From the NCBI GenBank assembly GCA_017618435.1, contig JAFZUH010000078.1, positions 1-7,780 of the forward strand: a stretch of DNA of 7,780 nucleotides. Direction: 5' to 3'. Positions 4,824 through 7,780 of this stretch are shown here, piece after piece (position 1 is the first letter of the stretch; each line of letters opens with the position of its first letter). The DNA is from Bacteroidales bacterium (lineage in GTDB: Bacteria; Bacteroidota; Bacteroidia; Bacteroidales; WCHB1-69). The notes beneath the pieces were generated by a model that saw nothing but the letters and a program-made list of their open reading frames with translations, was not told the origin of the DNA and searched no databases. The position numbers and the translations under genes were made by a program.

Positions 4824-7391
4824 TTACCAATTGTCATCTATTTCCAAGTCATGGTTACCTTGGTTGGTGTTAAGGTGAGGGGTGGAGGATGTATTGTCGT
4901 TCTTTTTTTGCCTTTCTTCTTGTATTTCTTGTTTTTGTTCCTCCCAGCGCAGTTTCCTGTTTTGCTGTGCCGTTTGGGAATCCCATTTGAACACGGGCTT
5001 GTCCAAATTGCTGGTAGCGGCAATAAAGAGGTTGGCTTTTCCGGCGTTATCGTCGATGATTTCACCGAAATCTTCTTTATTGCGTTTGTTGGCGCGTGCT
5101 TTTTTAGAGAGTAGGTCGCCCAGGGACAGCTGGATATGATAGTTGATATCGTTGTCAAAGCTATGGGTGCCGTTCAGGCTGAGGTTAAGCACATTGTTCC
5201 GGATATCTATCTGCGGTATGGATATCATTCTGTCGGCCACCTGTATTTGTGTGTTCAGCGTTTCGAATTGTATGTTACGCAGTTCGTTGATGGATATGAA
5301 TTTGGACAAAGATTCCAAGGCTTTAAAATTGATAAGTTGGCCGTTGCTGATACGCAGTTTAACGGTGGAGACGATACTTTTTTCCGCTAATTTCATATTA
5401 TTTTGCAGGGTGGCGTTGATATCGGCCGTGCAGTCGGCTATACCCTGTATGTTTTTGTGGGTGAGAGACTGTTGTCCGAAATTGTTAACGGCATAGAACA
5501 GTTGTTGTATGTCTATATGTTGCAGGGTGGTGTGGCAGTTGATGCGGAAATTGCTGTCTTTTTGCTGTTGCAACTTGCAGTCGGCAACCATTTTGCCGTC
5601 CAAAGCATTGATTTCAAAGTCCGACAAGGAGAGGGTGTTGTTGTTCAACACAACGCGTCCGGCAGTTTTGTCGGCTTCGAAATTGCGATATACGATATGT
5701 TTGGCGGAAAATTGCACATCCATATACAGTTTGGAGGGCAGCATCAGCTTTAAGTCGTCATCTTTGTTCTTTTTATTCCGTGCGGGGCGGGATTCGTCAT
5801 TTTTCAGCAATTCGTCCAAAGAAAATTCATCCACGTTCAAATAGGCTATAATCTGCAGACTTTCGTTGCTGTCCAGCAGGTAGGGGAATATGTTTTCTAT
5901 ACGTCCGTTTAAAGAGAAGGTGTTGTTTTTGACTATACCTTGCAATTGGCGGGTATATATGGTTTTGTCTTCCATGTTGATCACTCCCGACAATCCTGTC
6001 AGGGTGGCGGCATTGTCTTTCAGCTGTATGGTGGCGTCGGAGAATTCTATTTTTCCGTTGATAAAGCTATTGTTTAAATCAACGGCTGTAACATTGTGGG
6101 TGTTAGGTATTTTACTATTGAATTGTATTTGTATATTGGCATTACCTTCCGCATGATGTATATAATTTTCGGGCATAAAGCGTTGCCAGTCGTTAAGGTC
6201 GATATCGGCATCGGCGTTAATGCTTACCGTAGGTTTTTCCAGCCCTTGCATCCGGGCATTTGCGTTGATATATCCTTTGTTGAGTTTTGCCGTCATACGG
6301 TTGACATTCACCTCCAGGGTGTTTTCCATATCATAAGTATGCATATGGCAGGAGCCGTCCAAGGTGAGGTCGCTAATGCTCACATTGGTTTGTTTGTTGG
6401 ATATTTTGCCTTTTTTCAGTTGGTATGTTGCCTGAACGTTCAGGTCGCTTTTTTTATCCAACAATCCGTTGATCTTTGCCTCAAAGGTGAGCAGCCCTTC
6501 GGGGGCGAAATCGGAAAATTTTTGTTGCATCTGTTGGGGGAACACCGAGGTGATGTTGGCGATGGAGGCATTTTGAGCGTGAGCGTCAATATCCAGCTGA
6601 AAATATTTCTTTTGTTTTTTGATGTCAAGGTTGAGGGCAAAATGCAAAAAGTCGGATTTGATATCGCTGTCGGTAAAGGAATAGTGTTCTGTTTCGGTAT
6701 TGATATGCATGGTGGTGCCAAGCGCAACATTTTGGCGGGTAAGCAGGGTGTTTCCTTTGGCTTCTATTTTGTTGACCAACAGGTTGCCTTTTATCTGAGC
6801 GCTGAATATGGCGGTGTCGAAATCGCCTTTGGCCTGTATTTTTTTGGCAAACACTTCCACATTCACTTTGGCGGGGGCATCGTTGTAACTTACATATACC
6901 TGGTGCAGCAATATGGTGTTGAGGGCTATTTTAAAATTGTTGTCCGACACGCTGTCCTGATGTATGAATATATCCCAGTTGTTTTTGCCTTTTTCATTCA
7001 CGGCAAGGGCCAGTCGGGCATGGTCTATTTCCACCTTACGAAGTGTGTAGTTGCCTCTTACCACATCCAGCAGATTGCATTGGAGATATACTTTTTGTGC
7101 TTCCAGCAATTGTTGTTTGCCGTTGGCGGCTTGCACATTCAGTTCGTTCACTTCCAACGATGCGGCGGGGAAGCGTTTGATAAGGGAAAAGGATACTTTG
7201 CGATGGGTGATTTCAACGGTGGTGTAGTGATATAGTTTTTGCAAAAAAATATCGGCTATTTTGTCTTCAAAAGCAAATGCGGTGATGGTCAACACCAACA
7301 ACAGGGCGGCCAACACAAGTCCTGTTATCCCCAATATTTTAAACGGTCTTCTCCATTTGCTGTTCTTTTGCGGTGTGCTGTTGTCTTCCAT
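4824..7391 (-). CDS. AsmA-family envelope protein
   Basis: This 855-residue protein has a short basic cytoplasmic N-terminus (SKWRRPFK, 11-18), one hydrophobic helix at about 19-41, and then a long region rich in beta-strands, typical of AsmA/TamB-like proteins anchored in the inner membrane and spanning the periplasm. The N-terminal AsmA domain follows the helix (ITHRKVSFSLIKRFPAASLE, 61-80). The conserved C-terminal AsmA block is at about 677-765, including GQLINFKALESLSKFI (684-699) and LNLSLNGTHSFDNDINYHI (735-753). Known relatives in E. coli (TamB, YhdP, YdbH) help move phospholipid between membranes; the same role here is inference. A low-complexity charged break (NDESRPARNKKNKDDD, 531-546) divides the strand-rich region. 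The last 50 residues are a charged, probably coiled-coil then disordered tail (RWEEQKQEIQEERQKKND, 815-832). Composition is about 50% GC in a sampled line, unlike the operon. It appears monocistronic. ATG 7391 is chosen because it gives the basic N-terminus directly before the helix. Confidence 0.9.
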   Translation of the reverse strand: MEDNSTPQKNSKWRRPFKILGITGLVLAALLLVLTITAFAFEDKIADIFLQKLYHYTTVEITHRKVSFSLIKRFPAASLEVNELNVQAANGKQQLLEAQKVYLQCNLLDVVRGNYTLRKVEIDHARLALAVNEKGKNNWDIFIHQDSVSDNNFKIALNTILLHQVYVSYNDAPAKVNVEVFAKKIQAKGDFDTAIFSAQIKGNLLVNKIEAKGNTLLTRQNVALGTTMHINTETEHYSFTDSDIKSDFLHFALNLDIKKQKKYFQLDIDAHAQNASIANITSVFPQQMQQKFSDFAPEGLLTFEAKINGLLDKKSDLNVQATYQLKKGKISNKQTNVSISDLTLDGSCHMHTYDMENTLEVNVNRMTAKLNKGYINANARMQGLEKPTVSINADADIDLNDWQRFMPENYIHHAEGNANIQIQFNSKIPNTHNVTAVDLNNSFINGKIEFSDATIQLKDNAATLTGLSGVINMEDKTIYTRQLQGIVKNNTFSLNGRIENIFPYLLDSNESLQIIAYLNVDEFSLDELLKNDESRPARNKKNKDDDLKLMLPSKLYMDVQFSAKHIVYRNFEADKTAGRVVLNNNTLSLSDFEINALDGKMVADCKLQQQKDSNFRINCHTTLQHIDIQQLFYAVNNFGQQSLTHKNIQGIADCTADINATLQNNMKLAEKSIVSTVKLRISNGQLINFKALESLSKFISINELRNIQFETLNTQIQVADRMISIPQIDIRNNVLNLSLNGTHSFDNDINYHIQLSLGDLLSKKARANKRNKEDFGEIIDDNAGKANLFIAATSNLDKPVFKWDSQTAQQNRKLRWEEQKQEIQEERQKKNDNTSSTPHLNTNQGNHDLEIDDNW

Positions 7392-7414
7392 TTTTTAGGT
7401 AAAAGTTTATCAGG

Positions 7415-7422
7415 CAAAGATA
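7415..7422 (-). promoter_or_regulatory. Bacteroidetes-type -7 promoter box for the AsmA gene
   Basis: On the - strand these bases read TATCTTTG, a perfect match to the Bacteroidetes -7 consensus TAnnTTTG. It lies 24-31 bases before the AsmA start codon, which leaves a short leader. No good TTTG -33 element is found at the expected 19-21-base spacing. An A-rich leader (CCTAAAAAATG) takes the place of a Shine-Dalgarno. Confidence 0.5.
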
Positions 7423-7488
7423 GCTAAAAAAAATATGAGCGGATGCAGGGCATGCAAAAAACATTAAAAAAAATGACGGAACGCCAAG

Positions 7489-7505
7489 TTCCCCCGTAAG
7501 GGGAA
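7489..7505. repeat. TTCCCC/GGGGAA palindromic repeat
   Basis: Perfect 6-bp arms TTCCCC (7489-7494) and GGGGAA (7500-7505) flank the loop CGTAA. This is the same sequence type as the palindrome at 4674-4689. A second small hairpin follows, GGAAT (7528-7532) with ATTCC (7537-7541). It lies between the AsmA promoter and the transposase fragment. It is probably an interspersed repeat and possibly the target or edge of the insertion sequence. Confidence 0.5.
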
Positions 7506-7557
7506 GGTTTTCTGACTGTCTTACTGGGGAATGAGAATTCCACCGCCCCCCTTATTC

Positions 7558-7780
7558 TTATGGATTAACAATGGATTTTTTTGAAAAATTTTCAACATAA
7601 TTATGAACGACTTCAACAGAATAGGGTTGGTTAGTTCTAATTACAGCAAACATGGTTAGAATAAGTTTAGACCGCATAGCATTGAGTACCGACATAGCAT
7701 TTTTCCCCTCATTAATTTTTCTATGATAATACTCTATAAATTGATTTTCTTTTTTATGGCATCTTATTAAACTTAAGGCA
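7558..7780 (-). CDS. IS110-family transposase, C-terminal part (partial)
   Basis: The reading frame enters from the right edge of the window and ends at the TAA at 7560-7558, giving 73 residues. The protein contains FIEYYHRKINEGKNAMSVLN and MRSKLILTMFAVIRTNQPYS. This pattern, YY.RK..EGK..M.VLNA.R.KL with an FAV.R....Y end, is typical of the C-terminus of IS110/IS116/IS902 transposases (Transposase_20 region), the serine-nucleophile, DEDD-domain recombinases guided by a bridge RNA. The catalytic domains would lie outside the window, so whether the element is intact cannot be said. No frameshift or stop interrupts the visible part. The composition is AT-rich compared with the AsmA gene. The 3' end of the element should lie within the next hundred or so bases below 7558, but no edge can be fixed by eye because these elements lack conventional terminal inverted repeats. 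Confidence 0.8.
   Translation of the reverse strand, partial: ALSLIRCHKKENQFIEYYHRKINEGKNAMSVLNAMRSKLILTMFAVIRTNQPYSVEVVHNYVENFSKKSIVNP
7558..7780 (-). mobile_element. Right part of an IS110-type insertion sequence
   Basis: This is inferred from the transposase C-terminus running off the window. In the IS110 group proper the bridge RNA is encoded upstream of the transposase gene (outside this window); in the IS1111 group it is downstream, which would place it in 7440-7557. No strong RNA fold that decides between these is evident by eye. Confidence 0.6.

Noticed and set aside
5403..5753. Open frame of 116 codons on the + strand within the AsmA gene (and similar ones at 4851-5844)
   Set aside because: These are antisense shadows of the AsmA coding strand, with no family match or separate promoter visible.
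6096..7235. Long open frame of 379 codons on the + strand opposite the AsmA gene
   Set aside because: It lies wholly antisense to a convincing AsmA protein, shows no recognisable domain and has a skewed Gly/His/Phe/Val-rich composition expected from the complement of that gene.

Overview
The window looks like a piece of a Bacteroidetes (probably Bacteroidales-like) chromosome. The start codons have A-rich leaders with no clear Shine-Dalgarno. A perfect Bacteroidetes-type -7 box (TAnnTTTG) lies just upstream of the one divergently placed gene. An AsmA-type envelope protein, an LpxD-like acyltransferase and GGGGA/TCCCC palindromic repeat debris fit a Gram-negative Bacteroidetes genome. No species can be named from this.

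Layout. (1) 1-4430, + strand: the 3' part of a surface-polysaccharide (O-antigen, capsule or exopolysaccharide) operon. It holds four closely spaced genes: an LpxD-like left-handed beta-helix acyltransferase, a family-4-like glycosyltransferase, an ATP-grasp ligase and a NodB-type polysaccharide deacetylase. Spacings are 30 bp, 26 bp and an 8-bp overlap. No promoter is visible before the first gene, so transcription probably enters from outside the window. Most of this block is AT-rich (sampled lines 22-30% GC), which is common in horizontally exchanged polysaccharide loci. (2) 4431-4823: 393 bp without an intact gene. It starts with a remnant of a glycosyltransferase C-terminus (4461-4523, about 51% GC) and continues into palindromic repeats. 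(3) 4824-7391, - strand: one large AsmA-family protein gene of near 50% GC, convergent to the operon and presumably part of the resident chromosome. (4) 7392-7557: its promoter region and another GGGGA/TCCCC palindrome. (5) 7558-7780, - strand: the C-terminal 73 residues of an IS110-family transposase running off the window.

How the genes may work together (inference). The acyltransferase would acylate an amino sugar, the glycosyltransferase would add a residue to a lipid-linked glycan, and the deacetylase and ATP-grasp enzyme would tailor it, for example by exposing an amine and joining a carboxylate to it through an amide bond. The AsmA protein belongs to envelope lipid homeostasis and is probably not part of the polysaccharide operon.

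The most notable observations are evidence that the glycosyltransferase is mosaic and that a second, decapitated copy of its tail lies after the operon, which points to gene-cassette replacement inside the locus, and the previously uncalled IS110-type transposase fragment next to a palindromic repeat. I did not find a clearly new defence or mobile system.
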